Shown here: positions 53,131 to 63,213 of the stretch, one piece after another
Layout of the letters: each line of letters starts with the position of its first letter
How positions within the stretch are numbered: the first letter of the stretch is position 1
Assembly: GCF_000426845.1 (NCBI RefSeq)
Contig: NZ_AUGD01000001.1
Coordinates: 706,001 to 770,000 of the forward strand
From: Bradyrhizobium sp. in8p8
GTDB taxonomy: Bacteria; Pseudomonadota; Alphaproteobacteria; Rhizobiales; Xanthobacteraceae
Length of the DNA stretch: 64,000 nt
Reading direction: 5' to 3'
Program-made: the position numbers and the translations under genes
Notes under the pieces: generated by a model
What the model was told of the DNA's origin: nothing
The model's input: only the letters and a program-made list of their open reading frames with translations
Database searches by the model: none

Positions 53131-54297
53131 ATGACCGATGCTCTCTCGATCGCCCAGGACCTGATCCGCTGCCCCTCGGTAACCCCGGCCGATGCCGGCG
53201 CCCTCGGGGTGCTTGAAAAGATCCTGACCGCAGCCGGCTTCGCCTGCCACCGCGTCACCTTCAGCGAGCCCGGTACCGCCGACGTCGACAATCTCTATGC
53301 ACGCATCGGCACCGAGGGGCCGCACATCACCTTTGCCGGCCACACCGACGTGGTGCCGCCGGGCGACGAGAGCGCCTGGAGCGTCGGCGCGTTCTCCGGA
53401 GAGGTGAAGGACGGTGTCCTGCATGGCCGCGGTGCGGTCGACATGAAGGGCGGCATCGCCTGCTCGGTCGCCGCGGTGCTGGAGCATCTCGCCGGCAATG
53501 GCGGCAAGCCGCGCGCGGACGGGAAGGGCTCGATCTCGTTCCTGATCACGGGCGACGAGGAAGACGTTTCCATCAACGGCACGATCAAGCTGTTGAAATG
53601 GGCCGCCGAGCGCGGCGAGAAATTCGACCATTGCGTGCTGGGCGAGCCCTCCAATGTCGAGACGCTCGGCGACACCATCAAGGTCGGCCGCCGCGGCTCG
53701 CAATCGGGCACGCTCGTCGTCGACGGCGTGCAGGGCCATGTCGCCTATCCGCACCGCGCCTCCAATCCGGTGCCGGACATCGCGCGCTTGATCGTTGCGA
53801 TCTCCGACGAGCCTCTCGACCATGGCAGCGCGCAGTTCCAGGCCTCCAACCTCGAATTCACTTCGGTCGACGTCGGCAACAAGGCCAGCAACGTCATCCC
53901 CGGCGAGGCCCGTGCGAAATTCAACATCCGCTACAACGACAACCACACCCAGGCCAGCCTGCGCGAGCTGGTCGAAGCGCGCCTCGCCAAGGCCTGCGGC
54001 AACCGCATCAAGGCCCGCATCGTCTGGGAGCCGTCGAACTCCAACGTGTTCGTCACCAAGCCCGGCCCGTTCACCGATCTCGCGGTGGCAGCAATCGAGG
54101 AAGTGACGGGCCGCAAGCCGGAGCTGTCCACCTCAGGCGGCACCTCGGACGCGCGCTTCATCTCCAGCTATTGCCCGGTGATCGAGTTCGGCCTTATCGG
54201 CCAGACCATGCACCAGGTCGACGAGCGCGTGCCGGTGGCTGATTTGGAGAAGCTGACGCGGGTGTATCGGGGGATACTGACGCGGTATTTTGGGTAG
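53131..54297 (+). CDS. dapE: succinyl-diaminopimelate desuccinylase
   Basis: A 388-residue zinc peptidase of the M20 family that releases LL-diaminopimelate for lysine and peptidoglycan synthesis. Metal ligands and active residues are His71 (AGHTDVV), Asp104 ([10 protein letters not shown]), the catalytic Glu143 and Glu144 (GDEED), and a late histidine in MHQVDE. The dimerisation domain lies around 180-295. It starts 10 bases after dapD. The gene converges on truA across a 68-base gap holding a perfect palindrome. Confidence 0.96.
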   Translation: MTDALSIAQDLIRCPSVTPADAGALGVLEKILTAAGFACHRVTFSEPGTADVDNLYARIGTEGPHITFAGHTDVVPPGDESAWSVGAFSGEVKDGVLHGRGAVDMKGGIACSVAAVLEHLAGNGGKPRADGKGSISFLITGDEEDVSINGTIKLLKWAAERGEKFDHCVLGEPSNVETLGDTIKVGRRGSQSGTLVVDGVQGHVAYPHRASNPVPDIARLIVAISDEPLDHGSAQFQASNLEFTSVDVGNKASNVIPGEARAKFNIRYNDNHTQASLRELVEARLAKACGNRIKARIVWEPSNSNVFVTKPGPFTDLAVAAIEEVTGRKPELSTSGGTSDARFISSYCPVIEFGLIGQTMHQVDERVPVADLEKLTRVYRGILTRYFG

Positions 54298-54320
54298 GGC
54301 TAACTCTCGCCCAACGCTCC

Positions 54321-54355
54321 GCCGTCATGCCCGAGACAAGCCCGGGCATGACGGC
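54321..54355. terminator. palindromic A-type element between convergent genes
   Basis: GCCGTCATGCCCG (54321-54333) pairs with CGGGCATGACGGC (54343-54355), 13 perfect pairs over a nine-base loop. The arms are the terminal sequence of the repeat families in this window, so it is a minimal element that can also serve as a two-way terminator for dapE and truA. Confidence 0.6.
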
Positions 54356-54365
54356 GGTGGCGGCA

Positions 54366-55109
54366 TTAGGGGTAATAATCCACCTTCATCAGGTACAAGC
54401 CCTCGGGCGGTGCGACGATGCCGCAGGCGGCGCGCTTGCGGGCGGCGAGTGCGGCCGACAGATCATCGGCGCTCCAGCGGCCCTCGCCGACCCAGACCAG
54501 CGAGCCCACCATCGAGCGCACCTGGCTGTGCAGGAAGGAGCGCGCCGAGGTGACGATCGTGATCTCGCGGCCGTCGCGCATCACGTCGAGCTGATCGAGC
54601 GTCTTCTCCGGCGACTTGGCCTGGCATTCGGTGTCGCGGAACGTGGTGAAATCGTGCTTGCCGAGCAAACGCTGCGCCGCCGCATGCATTGCATCGGCAT
54701 CAAGCTTGCGCGGCACGCGCCAGGCGTGGCCGACGTCGAGCGCGAGATTGGCGCGGGTGTTGACGATGCGATAGCGGTAGTGGCGCTTGATGGCCGAGAA
54801 GCGCGCCTCGAAGCTGTCGGGCACGATCTCGGCCTCGAGCACCGCGATCGGATGCGGGCGCAGATGCGCGTTGAGCCCGTCGCGAAAACGGCCCGGCGGA
54901 AACTGCTTGTCGACGTCGACATGCGCGACCTGGCCGCGCGCATGGACGCCGGCATCGGTGCGCCCGGCGCCGTGCACGCGCAAATCCGCGCCTGTCATCG
55001 CCTTCACCGCCGCCTGCAGCGCGCCCTGCACCGACGGCAGCGTCTCCTGCACCTGCCAGCCGAAGAATGGCGCGCCGTCATATTCGATGGTGAGCTTGTA
55101 GCGGGGCAT
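54366..55109 (-). CDS. truA: tRNA pseudouridine(38-40) synthase
   Basis: A 247-residue enzyme that makes pseudouridine at positions 38-40 of the tRNA anticodon stem-loop. The catalytic aspartate is Asp52 in GRTDAGVHA. Other family blocks are [34 protein letters not shown] and [11 protein letters not shown]. It is the last gene of the minus-strand run def-fmt-truA, which together handle translation initiation and tRNA maturation. Confidence 0.97.
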   Translation of the reverse strand: MPRYKLTIEYDGAPFFGWQVQETLPSVQGALQAAVKAMTGADLRVHGAGRTDAGVHARGQVAHVDVDKQFPPGRFRDGLNAHLRPHPIAVLEAEIVPDSFEARFSAIKRHYRYRIVNTRANLALDVGHAWRVPRKLDADAMHAAAQRLLGKHDFTTFRDTECQAKSPEKTLDQLDVMRDGREITIVTSARSFLHSQVRSMVGSLVWVGEGRWSADDLSAALAARKRAACGIVAPPEGLYLMKVDYYP

Positions 55110-55120
55110 CTTTCCGGTGT

Positions 55121-55218
55121 CTTCGTCCGCGCAGGCGGACGATCCAGTACATCGTGACGGTTCGGTTCGATCTCAGGAGCCTCGGCATACTGGATATCCC
55201 GCCTTCGCAGGGTATGAC
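55121..55218 (-). repeat. family C repeat, inverted copy
   Basis: Read on the minus strand it starts GTCATACCCTGCGAAGGCGG and goes on with TATCCAGTATGCCG, then TACTGGATCGTCCGCC. It matches the copy at 58192-58292 in the same order. It sits between truA and fmt. Confidence 0.8.
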
Positions 55219-55222
55219 AGCA

Positions 55223-56158
55223 TCAGTTGAACCTCGCGCCCGCCTTCAGCGGCATGCCGCGGAGAAAGTCGGCGGCCTGCACCCGGGCCTTGCCTTCGCG
55301 CTGGAGCTCCAGGATGCGGATCGCGCCCTCGCCGCAGGCGATGGTGAGCTGATCGTCGAGCACCTCGCCCGGCACGCCGGTGCCCTTGGCGAGTTCGCAG
55401 CGCAGGATCTTGACGCGCGCGTTTTCGCTGATGTTCGCGAGCTCGCTCCAGGCGCCGGGAAACGGCGACAGGCCGTGGATGTGGCGCAGCACCGCACGGG
55501 CCGGCTTGCTCCAGTCGATCCGCGCCTCGGCCTTCTCGATCTTGGCAGCATAGGTGACACCCTCCTCGCTCTGCTTTCGGAGCTGGAGGCCGCCGCGTTC
55601 GAGCGCGGCCATCGCGCGCACCATCAGGTCGGCACCCAGCCGGGAGAGACGGTCGTGCAGGTCGCGTGCGGTCATGCTGTCTGATATCGCGATGCGCTCG
55701 GCCATCGCGACGTCGCCGGTGTCGAGGCCGACGTCCATCTTCATCACCATGACGCCGCTCTCGGCATCGCCTGCCATGATCGCCCGGTTGATCGGTGCCG
55801 CACCGCGCCAGCGCGGCAACAGCGACGCGTGCAGATTGTAACAGCCGAGCTTCGGCGCATCGAGGATCGCCTGCGGCAGGATCATGCCATAGGCGACGAC
55901 GACGGCGGCGTCGGCATCCAAGGCGCGAAATTCGTCCAGCGCTTCCTGGGTCTTCAACGTCTTTGGCGTCAGGACGGGAACGCCGAGCTTTCGCGCGGCG
56001 TCCTCGACCGGGGTCGGCTGCAATTGCAGGCCGCGGCGGCCGCCGGGCTTCGGCGCGCGGGTGTAGACCGCCACGATCTCGTGGCCGTGTGCGACCAGCT
56101 CGAGCAGCGTGGGCACGGAGAAATCGGGCGTGCCCATGAAGATGAGGCGGAGGGGCAT
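55223..56158 (-). CDS. fmt: methionyl-tRNA formyltransferase
   Basis: A 311-residue enzyme that formylates initiator Met-tRNA. It begins [20 protein letters not shown], and the catalytic loop is [20 protein letters not shown] with the Asn-His pair; the substrate block [16 protein letters not shown] follows. The C-terminal OB-like domain starts near 205. The start at 56158 fits the family. It lies in a unit with def, the peptide deformylase that reverses its product on proteins, separated by a family A repeat. Confidence 0.97.
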   Translation of the reverse strand: MPLRLIFMGTPDFSVPTLLELVAHGHEIVAVYTRAPKPGGRRGLQLQPTPVEDAARKLGVPVLTPKTLKTQEALDEFRALDADAAVVVAYGMILPQAILDAPKLGCYNLHASLLPRWRGAAPINRAIMAGDAESGVMVMKMDVGLDTGDVAMAERIAISDSMTARDLHDRLSRLGADLMVRAMAALERGGLQLRKQSEEGVTYAAKIEKAEARIDWSKPARAVLRHIHGLSPFPGAWSELANISENARVKILRCELAKGTGVPGEVLDDQLTIACGEGAIRILELQREGKARVQAADFLRGMPLKAGARFN

Positions 56159-56191
56159 GTGACGAACCTGCGGAGGGACGCAATCAGTGAC

Positions 56192-56273
56192 CGTCATTCC
56201 GGGCGGCTCGAAGAGCCGAGCCCGGAATCTCGAGGTTCCGGGTTGGATGCTTCGCATCGCCCCCGGAACGACA
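56192..56273. repeat. family A repeat, copy 4
   Basis: CGTCATTCCGGGCGGCTCG at left, then AGCCCGGAATCTCGAGGTTCCGGG and CCCCCGGAACGACA at right. It lies between def and fmt, so the two genes may no longer share one uninterrupted leader. Confidence 0.8.
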
Positions 56274-56280
56274 GAGAGTT

Positions 56281-56808
56281 TTACTCCGCCGCGCGCTTGG
56301 CGGCCTTCTCGAATTTCTTCATCACGCGGTCGCGCTTGAGCTTCGACAGATAGTCGACGAACAACACGCCGTTGAGGTGGTCGATCTCGTGCTGGATGCA
56401 GGTGGCGTAGAGGCCTTCGGCATCCTCCTCGTGCACCTTGCCGTCGAGGTCGGTGAAACGCACGCGCACCTTCGCGGGGCGCTCGACCTCCTCGTAATAT
56501 TCGGGGATCGACAGGCAGCCTTCCTCATACACCGACAGTTCCTCGGACGAGGCGATGATCTCGGGATTGATGAAGACGCGCGGGAGCGGCTTGGTCTCGC
56601 CGTTCTCGTCGCGCTTGGCGAGATCCATGGTGATGAGCCGCAGCGGCTGCGCGACCTGGATCGCAGCGAGGCCGATGCCGGGCGCGTCGTACATGGTCTC
56701 TAACATGTCGTCGGCAAGCTTGCGGATCTCGGTCGTGACCTTCTCGATCGGCTTTGAGACCAGACGCAGCTGCTTGTCGGGCAGGATGATGATTTCTCTG
56801 AGGGCCAT
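56281..56808 (-). CDS. def: peptide deformylase
   Basis: A 175-residue metalloenzyme that removes the formyl group from new proteins. All three motifs are present: GIGLAAIQV (motif 1, near 45), EGCLSIP with metal ligand Cys98, and QHEIDHLNG with His140, Glu141 and His144. It is the first gene of the def-fmt-truA run, divergent from rmuC across 170 bases. Length and motifs are standard for the class I enzyme. Confidence 0.97.
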   Translation of the reverse strand: MALREIIILPDKQLRLVSKPIEKVTTEIRKLADDMLETMYDAPGIGLAAIQVAQPLRLITMDLAKRDENGETKPLPRVFINPEIIASSEELSVYEEGCLSIPEYYEEVERPAKVRVRFTDLDGKVHEEDAEGLYATCIQHEIDHLNGVLFVDYLSKLKRDRVMKKFEKAAKRAAE

Positions 56809-56978
56809 GGCGGCGATTTAAGCCCCATGCCGGATGCGGTCAATGCGGACCGGAACTCCGTCAATCCTCCACCAACCATGAAAGCTTCAGGGTTCGTTAA
56901 CCATGGAAATCAGGGGATTGTCGCCCGACACGTTCCCTCTTCGTTCGCATCGACCCTGCGAATCGGCTACAAGGCTGC

Positions 56979-58178
56979 ATGAACGAAATCATCTTCATGG
57001 TTGGCGACTGGCCGGTACGTACCGTTGACGTGCTGATCGGCTTCGGCACGCTCGTCCTCATTCTGCTGATTGTGATCGCGGTGGTGATCGCGCGCTCGGG
57101 GCGGCGCGGCGCGGAACTCGCCATGGCCAATGCAATCCGTGCCGACGAGCTCGAGGAACGGCTGAGCGAGGTGCTGCGGGCGCAGAGCGAGTCGTCGGGC
57201 CGGGTCGATGCCATGACCCAGGCGCTGGCCGGCCGCCAGGCCGAGATGGCTCGTGCGGTCAACGAGCGGCTGGATTCAGTGACCCATCGCGTCGGCGAGT
57301 CCATGGAACACACCACCCGCAACACGATGGAGAGCCTGCGCGCCCTGCATGAACGGCTCGGCATCATCGACAACGCGCACAAGAACCTCACGGACCTCAC
57401 CACGCAGGTGACCACGTTGCGCGACGTGCTCGCCAACAAGCAGTCGCGCGGCGCCTTCGGCCAGGCACGGATGGAGGCGATCGTCCAGGACGGTCTCCCC
57501 AAAGGCTCCTACGAGTTCCAGTTCACGCTCTCGACCGGCAAGCGGCCCGACTGCGTCGTGTTCCTGCCCGACCAGCGCCCGCTTTGCATCGACGCCAAGT
57601 TTCCGCTGGAGGCGATGACCGCGCTGCACGACGCCCGCACCGACGAGGAGCGGCGGGTTGCCACGCAGCGGCTGCGCGGCGACGTGATGAAGCATGTCAG
57701 CGACATCGCCGAGAAATATCTCGTGGCCGGCGAGACCCAGGAGATGGCGCTGATGTTCGTGCCGTCGGAGTCGGTCTATGCCGAGATCCACGACGGTTTC
57801 GACGACGTGATCCAGAAGGCCTATCGCGCCCGCGTCGTGCTGGTGTCGCCCTCGCTGCTGATGCTCGCGATCCAGGTGATGCAGCAGATCATGAAGGACG
57901 CGCGCATGCGCGACGCCGCCGACCAGATCCGCACCGAAGTGATCAAGCTCGGCGACGACCTCGGCCGTCTGCGCGACCGTGTGCTGAAGCTGCAGAAGCA
58001 TTTCGCCGACGTCAACGAGGACGTCCGCCAGGTGCTGATCTCCGCCGACAAGATCGAGAAGCGTGCCGGACGAATCGAGGAGCTCGATTTCAGCAAGAGC
58101 GACGCGCCGGAGGGTCCGCGGCTGGTGGCGACGGGAGCGGCAGAGCTGTTCCCGCGGAAGCTCCAGGCGGGGGAGTGA
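56979..58178 (+). CDS. rmuC: DNA recombination protein RmuC
   Basis: A 399-residue protein of the RmuC family, which limits recombination at inverted repeats. A membrane helix is at residues 17-38 (VDVLIGFGTLVLILLIVIAV), a coiled coil covers about 50-145, and the nuclease-like core is about 150-345 with LPKGSYEFQFTLSTGKRPDC, PLCIDAKFPLEAM and EMALMFVPSESVYAEI. The acidic and lysine residues of a PD-(D/E)xK-type site (DCVVFL, IDAKFP) are visible. Many short inverted repeats lie close by, but any link is coincidence. Confidence 0.93.
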   Translation: MNEIIFMVGDWPVRTVDVLIGFGTLVLILLIVIAVVIARSGRRGAELAMANAIRADELEERLSEVLRAQSESSGRVDAMTQALAGRQAEMARAVNERLDSVTHRVGESMEHTTRNTMESLRALHERLGIIDNAHKNLTDLTTQVTTLRDVLANKQSRGAFGQARMEAIVQDGLPKGSYEFQFTLSTGKRPDCVVFLPDQRPLCIDAKFPLEAMTALHDARTDEERRVATQRLRGDVMKHVSDIAEKYLVAGETQEMALMFVPSESVYAEIHDGFDDVIQKAYRARVVLVSPSLLMLAIQVMQQIMKDARMRDAADQIRTEVIKLGDDLGRLRDRVLKLQKHFADVNEDVRQVLISADKIEKRAGRIEELDFSKSDAPEGPRLVATGAAELFPRKLQAGE

Positions 58179-58191
58179 GATTGGGGCACGC

Positions 58192-58292
58192 CGTCATACC
58201 CCGCGAAGGCGGGGTATCCGGTACGCCGCAGCAATTGTGATTGAACCGAGCCGCTGGTGATTACTGGATCGACCGCCTTCGCGGACGATGAC
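58192..58292 (+). repeat. family C repeat
   Basis: CGTCATACCCCGCGAAGGCGG, then TATCCGGTACGCCGCAGC, and at the right TTACTGGATCGACCGCC and CGGACGATGAC. The ends CGTCAT and ATGAC match those of families A and B. A longer frame of the ampG gene would begin inside it. Confidence 0.8.
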
Positions 58293-58371
58293 ACCGATCG
58301 AGCCGGAAGCTCTCCCGTCTCACCAGCTACCGCGAGAGTCTTTTCCCCCGGAATCTGCTAACACCGCCGCC

Positions 58372-59733
58372 ATGACCGCCCCCGACGCGACCTCTCCTGC
58401 CGCAAGCACTGCACCCGTCGCCTCCTGGCGCGAAAGCCTTTCCGTTTACCTGCAGCCGCGGGTGTTGATCGTGCTGTTCCTCGGCTTCTCCTCGGGGCTG
58501 CCGCTGGCGCTGTCGGGATCGACGCTGCTGGTGTGGATGGCCGAGGCGGGGGTCGATCTCGGAACGATCGGGCTCTTTGCGCTGGTCGGAACGCCATACA
58601 CCTTGAAATTCCTGTGGGCGCCGCTGGTTGACGCGCTGCACGTGCCGTTCTTCACGCGTGCCTTCGGACGTCGCCGCGGGTGGCTGGTGTTCTCGCAATT
58701 GCTGCTGATCGGCGCGATTCTGCTGTTGGCGCTGACCGATCCGGCACGCTCACCCTTGTTCGTCGCGCTCGGTGCGCTGCTGGTCGCGACAATGTCCTCG
58801 ACGCAGGACATCGTCGTCGATGCGTTCCGGGTCGAGAGCCTGCCCGAAAGCGAGCAGGCCGCCGGCATGGCCGCCTATGTCGCCGCCTACCGCATCGGCA
58901 TGCTGATATCGACCGCGGGCGCCCTGTTCATCGTGACGGGTTTCGAGACGATCGTCCCGCGTGGCGCAGCCTGGATGTGGGGCTACGTGGTGATGGCCGC
59001 TCTGGTGCTGATCGGCACGGTGACTGCACTGGCCGCCACCGAGCCTCCACAATCCGAGCGCGCGGAGGCCGCCACACAGGACGAGGGCGCGATATCGCGG
59101 GTGCTTCATGCCGCGCTGGGCGCATTCTCGGAGTTCCTGCGGCGCAAGGAAGCATGGGTCGTGCTCGCCTTCGTCGTGCTGTTCAAATTCACCGACGCGT
59201 TCTCCGGCAACATGACGGTGCCGTTCGTGATCGATATCGGCTTCACGCGGAACGACTATGCCGTGATCGTCAAGGGCGTCGGCATTGTCGCGACGTTGGC
59301 CGGCGGCTTCGCCGGCGGCTTTGTGGCGCGGCGCTATTCGCTCGCAACGAGCCTTTGGATCGGCGGCATCGTCCAATCGATGTCCAACCTGTCGTTCACG
59401 TGGCTGGCACTGGTCGGCGTCAATGAATGGGCGCTGACTCTCGCGATCACGTCCGATAATTTCTGCAACGCCATCGGCACGGTGATTTTCGTCGCCTATC
59501 TCTCGGCGCTGTGCCAGAACCCGCTGCACACGGCGACCCAATATGCGCTGCTGACGGCGCTCGCCGCCGTGGGACGCACCTATCTGTCATCGGGTGCGGG
59601 TTATCTGGCGAAAGCGACGGGCTGGCCGATGTTCTTCGCGATCTCGGTGCTCGTCGCAATCCCGAGCTTGATGCTGCTGGCGTACTTGCAGAAGCGCGGG
59701 CATTTCGAAACCTTGGAGCCCGCGCGGGTGTAG
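58372..59733 (+). CDS. ampG: AmpG-family MFS muropeptide transporter
   Basis: A 453-residue major-facilitator permease with twelve predicted helices. Family marks are VLIVLFLGFSSGLPLALSGS after a short cytoplasmic start, TLKFLWAPLVD, STQDIVVDAFRVE and the C-terminal TATQYALLTALAAVGRTYLS. AmpG brings anhydromuropeptides into the cytoplasm for cell-wall recycling and is required for AmpC beta-lactamase induction where that system exists. The ATG at 58372 was chosen because upstream frame lies in the repeat. No ribosome site is obvious. Confidence 0.92.
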   Translation: MTAPDATSPAASTAPVASWRESLSVYLQPRVLIVLFLGFSSGLPLALSGSTLLVWMAEAGVDLGTIGLFALVGTPYTLKFLWAPLVDALHVPFFTRAFGRRRGWLVFSQLLLIGAILLLALTDPARSPLFVALGALLVATMSSTQDIVVDAFRVESLPESEQAAGMAAYVAAYRIGMLISTAGALFIVTGFETIVPRGAAWMWGYVVMAALVLIGTVTALAATEPPQSERAEAATQDEGAISRVLHAALGAFSEFLRRKEAWVVLAFVVLFKFTDAFSGNMTVPFVIDIGFTRNDYAVIVKGVGIVATLAGGFAGGFVARRYSLATSLWIGGIVQSMSNLSFTWLALVGVNEWALTLAITSDNFCNAIGTVIFVAYLSALCQNPLHTATQYALLTALAAVGRTYLSSGAGYLAKATGWPMFFAISVLVAIPSLMLLAYLQKRGHFETLEPARV

Positions 59734-59750
59734 AACTCACCTCTCTCTTT

Positions 59751-59837
59751 CGTCATTGCGAGCGAAGCGAAGCAATCCAGACTGTCACCGCTGAGGCAGT
59801 CTGGATTGCTTCGTCGCAAGGGCTCCTCGCAATGACG
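59751..59837. repeat. family B repeat, copy 2
   Basis: CGTCATTGCGAGCGAAGCG, GAAGCAATCCAGACTG, CAGTCTGGATTGCTTC and CTCGCAATGACG in order. Inner arms pair over at least 16 bases. It lies between the convergent ampG gene and the secreted protein gene. Confidence 0.9.
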
Positions 59838-59860
59838 GCGGAGACAGCATCGCCGCCCTC

Positions 59861-60295
59861 CTACTGCTTCTTGATCAGGCTCCACTTGGTGATCACGGCC
59901 TCGCTCATCTGGCCGGGATCGCTGGCGCAGGCGATCTCGTCGACCTTCACGGAGATCTCCTTGCCGACGAACGACTTCAGCTGAGTGGCCTGCGCATCGC
60001 TGGAGGTGACGAGCTGGAAGGTTTCGGGGCCGGTCTCGAGATTGCACAGCCCGTTCGGCGGCGGCAGGCGGCGCGGCTCGGTGGTGATCTGGTAGGTCGC
60101 AACGCGTTTGCCGTTCTTGACGTCGCGCACCTTCATTGCATTCAATTCGCCCGACAGCACGTCGCCGGTGTTGATCGGCTTGCCGGGCTTGGACGGCGGC
60201 GGGACTCCATCGTCCTGCTGCGCGGAAACAGCCGGGGTCACCACCGCCATCATCATCGCAACCAGGGCCAGCCGTTTGGCGAATCGTGTCGTCAT
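59861..60295 (-). CDS. exported hypothetical protein, 144 aa
   Basis: Starting at 60295, residues 1-26 are a signal peptide (LALVAMMMAVVTPAVSAQ). The mature protein is 118 residues with a beta-rich core (VATYQITTEPRRLPPPNGLC and FQLVTSSDAQATQLKSFVGK) and two cysteines (NGLCNLE, EIACASD) that could form a disulphide. It is downstream of recR on the same strand with 28 bases between. The family is one of the exported bradyrhizobial hypotheticals; function unknown. Confidence 0.8.
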   Translation of the reverse strand: MTTRFAKRLALVAMMMAVVTPAVSAQQDDGVPPPSKPGKPINTGDVLSGELNAMKVRDVKNGKRVATYQITTEPRRLPPPNGLCNLETGPETFQLVTSSDAQATQLKSFVGKEISVKVDEIACASDPGQMSEAVITKWSLIKKQ

Positions 60296-60323
60296 ATCGT
60301 CCGTTCCGTAAAAGTCTGGATTG

Positions 60324-60926
60324 CTAGAACAGCGTACGCTGCCGCATCGCAGCCGATAGCGTACCTTCGTCGAGATAATCAAGCTCGCCGCCGACGGGAA
60401 CTCCGTGGGCGAGCCGCGTCACCTTCACATTGGCGTCCTGAAGCAGGTCGGTGATGTAATGCGCCGTGGTCTGGCCGTCGACCGTCGCATTCAGCGCCAG
60501 GATGATCTCGTGCACCTGCGAATCATGCGCGCGCGCCACCAGCGCGTCGATGGTGAGGTCCTGGGGGCCGACGCCGTCGAGCGGCGACAATGTCGCGCCC
60601 AGCACATGATAGCGCCCCTGGGTGGCATTTGCCCGCTCCAGCGCCCATAGATCGGCAACGTCGGCGACGACGACGATGATCGAGGGATCGCGCTTCGGAT
60701 CCGTGCAGACGGTGCAGGGATTTTGCGTGTCGATGTTGCCGCAGGTCTTGCAGACCTGGACCTTGTCCAGCGCCACCTGCATGGCCGAGGCCAGCGGCAT
60801 CATCAGTGCTTCGCGCTTCTTGATCAGATGCAGCGCCGCGCGCCGCGCCGAGCGCGGACCGAGGCCCGGCAGCCGCGCGAGCAGCTGGACCAGCCGCTCG
60901 ATCTCAGGACCTGCAACAGCGCTCAT
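60324..60926 (-). CDS. recR: recombination protein RecR
   Basis: A 200-residue ring-forming recombination mediator that works with RecF and RecO in gap repair. It has the helix-hairpin-helix [17 protein letters not shown] (19-35), zinc cysteines 59, 62, 71 and 74 ([15 protein letters not shown]), and a Toprim domain ([16 protein letters not shown]). It follows ybaB by 2 bases, forming the conserved dnaX-ybaB-recR operon. Confidence 0.97.
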   Translation of the reverse strand: MSAVAGPEIERLVQLLARLPGLGPRSARRAALHLIKKREALMMPLASAMQVALDKVQVCKTCGNIDTQNPCTVCTDPKRDPSIIVVVADVADLWALERANATQGRYHVLGATLSPLDGVGPQDLTIDALVARAHDSQVHEIILALNATVDGQTTAHYITDLLQDANVKVTRLAHGVPVGGELDYLDEGTLSAAMRQRTLF

Positions 60927-60928
60927 AA

Positions 60929-61249
60929 TTACTGGCCGAACAACCCCGGTGGCAGGCCGAGCCCGCCGGTGAGGGCCTGCATCTTCTCCTGCATCGCGGT
61001 CTCCGCCTTGCGGCGGGCATCACCGAAGGCGGTGACGAGCAGGTCTTCCAGCACCTCGCGCTCCTCCGCCTTCATCAACGAGGGATCGATCCTGACACCC
61101 TTGACGTCCATCTTCGCCGTCATGCGCACGGCGACGAGGCCGCCGCCGGAGATGCCCTCGACCTCGACGTTGGCGAGCTGCTCCTGCATCTCCTGCATCT
61201 TGGATTGCAGCTGCGCCGCCTGCTTCATCATGCCGAGAAAATCAGCCAT
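60929..61249 (-). CDS. ybaB: YbaB/EbfC nucleoid-associated protein
   Basis: A 106-residue dimeric DNA-binding protein ([60 protein letters not shown]). The charged helix and glycine turn are typical. Its usual genomic position between dnaX and recR suggests a role in replication or repair, still not fully defined. It ends two bases before recR starts. Confidence 0.96.
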   Translation of the reverse strand: MADFLGMMKQAAQLQSKMQEMQEQLANVEVEGISGGGLVAVRMTAKMDVKGVRIDPSLMKAEEREVLEDLLVTAFGDARRKAETAMQEKMQALTGGLGLPPGLFGQ

Positions 61250-61273
61250 GGGTGCTCGTCCTTGAAAGAATGG

Positions 61274-63112
61274 TCAGAGATCGTCGCCATCGGAACCGTC
61301 GGGCGGATCGTCACTGCCGTAGTCCGCGTTAATATTGGATTCCGGCGCCTCGGGGGCAAGCCTGCGGACCTCGACGACCTTGGCGCCGGGGAAACGCGAC
61401 AGCACCTCCTGCACGCGCGGATCGGCTTCCGCGGTACGGGCATGCTCCTGCTTGGCCGCTTGGTTCACCGAGCGCAGCGTCGGCTGGCCCTGCTCGTTGG
61501 AGACGATCACGGTCCAGCGCCGGCCGGTCCACAGCTCGAATTTCTTTGCGAGCTCCGAGATCATGGTCTTGGAGGCGTTGGGCTCGAGCGCGACTTCCAG
61601 CCGGCCTTCCTCGAAACGAACGAGGCGCATGTCGCCTTCGAGCGCGCTCTTGGTCATGATGTCGCGCTTCTGGCCTGCGAGGGCGACGAGCTGGGTGAAG
61701 CTGGTGACGCGCAGCACGGGCGCTGCGGCCTGCGGATCCGGCGCGGGGGCCGCCATCTGCGGCCGGGCACCGCCCCCGCCGAACGAGGAGGGCGAGGATG
61801 TCGGCATGCGAACCGGCGCTGCGGAAACCGGCGCTGCGGAGGACATCGGCGCGGACGGCGCACTGCTGCGCGCTGCGCTGCCGCCGTTCACGACCGGCGA
61901 GCCGCCGCCGTTCTGCTCGAGCATTTTGATGGCTTCGTCTGGCGTCGGCAGGTCGGCAACGTAGGCGATACGCACCAGCACCATCTCGGCGGCCGCGGCG
62001 GGGCGCGTCGCCGCCTGCACCTCGGCGATGCCCTTGAGCAGCATCTGCCACATCCGCGACAGCACGCGCATCGAGATCTTCGAAGCGAACTCCTTGGCGC
62101 GCACGCGCTCGGTTTCGCCATAGGCGACGTTGTCGGCAACCGCCGGAATGACCTTCACACGGGTGACGAAATTGACGAATTCGGCGAGGTCAGAGAGCAC
62201 CACGACCGGATCGGCGCCGACGTCGTACTGGTCGCGGAACTCCTTGAAGGCGGCCGCGATGTCGCCGCGCGCCAGCGACTCGAAGAGATCGATGACGCGG
62301 GTGCGGTCGGCAAGCCCCAGCATCTGCCTGACGGCATCGGCCTTCACCTGGCCCGCCGCATGCGCGATGGCCTGATCGAGCAGCGACAGCGAATCACGCA
62401 CCGAGCCTTCGGCGGCGCGGGCGATGATGCCGAGCGCCTCGGGCTCGATCTCGACGCCTTCCTTCGTCGCGATATTGGCGAGGTGCTTCATCAATACGTC
62501 CGCCTCGACCCGGCGCAGATCAAAGCGCTGACAGCGCGACAGCACGGTGACCGGGACCTTGCGGATCTCGGTCGTCGCGAACACGAACTTGGCGTGCTCC
62601 GGCGGCTCCTCCAGCGTCTTCAGGAAGGCGTTGAACGCCGCCGTCGACAACATGTGGACTTCGTCGATGATGTAGACCTTGTAGCGGGCGCTGGCGGGGG
62701 CATAGCGCACGCTGTCGTTGATCTGGCGGACGTCGTCGACGCCGGTATGCGAAGCGGCGTCCATCTCCAGCACGTCCATGTGCCGGCTTTCCATGATCGC
62801 CTGGCAATGCACGCCCAAGGTCGGCATGTGGATGGTCGGGCCCTTCACCGAGCCATCCGGCATCTCGTAGTTGAGCGCCCGGGCGAGGATGCGCGCCGTG
62901 GTGGTCTTGCCGACCCCTCGGACGCCGGTGAGAATCCAGGCCTGCGGAATGCGCCCGGTCTCGAACGCATTGGAGACGGTGCGGACCACGGCCTCCTGGC
63001 CGATCAGGTCATCGAATGAGGACGGGCGGTATTTGCGTGCCAGCACCCGGTAGGGTGCATTGCCGGCCTGGCCGGCGCTATCGGGATTGGGAGGGGCGCC
63101 AGCGTCGGTCAT
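61274..63112 (-). CDS. dnaX: DNA polymerase III subunits gamma/tau
   Basis: A 612-residue clamp-loader ATPase. Walker A is GVRGVGKTT (63-71), Walker B IIDEVHML, sensor and arginine finger VPVTVLSRCQRFDLRR. The zinc loop after Walker A has a single cysteine (LGVHCQAIMESRHMDV) where enteric DnaX has four, which is usual for alphaproteobacteria. A Pro/Ala/Ser-rich linker (about 395-470) leads to the tau-specific end. The start at 63112 gives the family N-terminus. No obvious slippery heptamer for the short gamma form was seen. Confidence 0.97.
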   Translation of the reverse strand: MTDAGAPPNPDSAGQAGNAPYRVLARKYRPSSFDDLIGQEAVVRTVSNAFETGRIPQAWILTGVRGVGKTTTARILARALNYEMPDGSVKGPTIHMPTLGVHCQAIMESRHMDVLEMDAASHTGVDDVRQINDSVRYAPASARYKVYIIDEVHMLSTAAFNAFLKTLEEPPEHAKFVFATTEIRKVPVTVLSRCQRFDLRRVEADVLMKHLANIATKEGVEIEPEALGIIARAAEGSVRDSLSLLDQAIAHAAGQVKADAVRQMLGLADRTRVIDLFESLARGDIAAAFKEFRDQYDVGADPVVVLSDLAEFVNFVTRVKVIPAVADNVAYGETERVRAKEFASKISMRVLSRMWQMLLKGIAEVQAATRPAAAAEMVLVRIAYVADLPTPDEAIKMLEQNGGGSPVVNGGSAARSSAPSAPMSSAAPVSAAPVRMPTSSPSSFGGGGARPQMAAPAPDPQAAAPVLRVTSFTQLVALAGQKRDIMTKSALEGDMRLVRFEEGRLEVALEPNASKTMISELAKKFELWTGRRWTVIVSNEQGQPTLRSVNQAAKQEHARTAEADPRVQEVLSRFPGAKVVEVRRLAPEAPESNINADYGSDDPPDGSDGDDL

Positions 63113-63213
63113 CGGTCGATCCGCAATGAAATCTCTCTCGGCCGGCTCTTGCGGAAAGGAGCGCGCCTGGCGGGGCGACCGCCGGCGCAATTCGCTCGAA
63201 AAAACAAGTAGGA

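Noticed and set aside
58288..58371. N-terminal extension of AmpG
   Set aside because: It begins inside a family C repeat and does not resemble the transporter family.
61274..63112. Programmed frameshift in dnaX producing a short gamma subunit
   Set aside because: No A-rich slippery heptamer with a following stem was visible on the coding strand.
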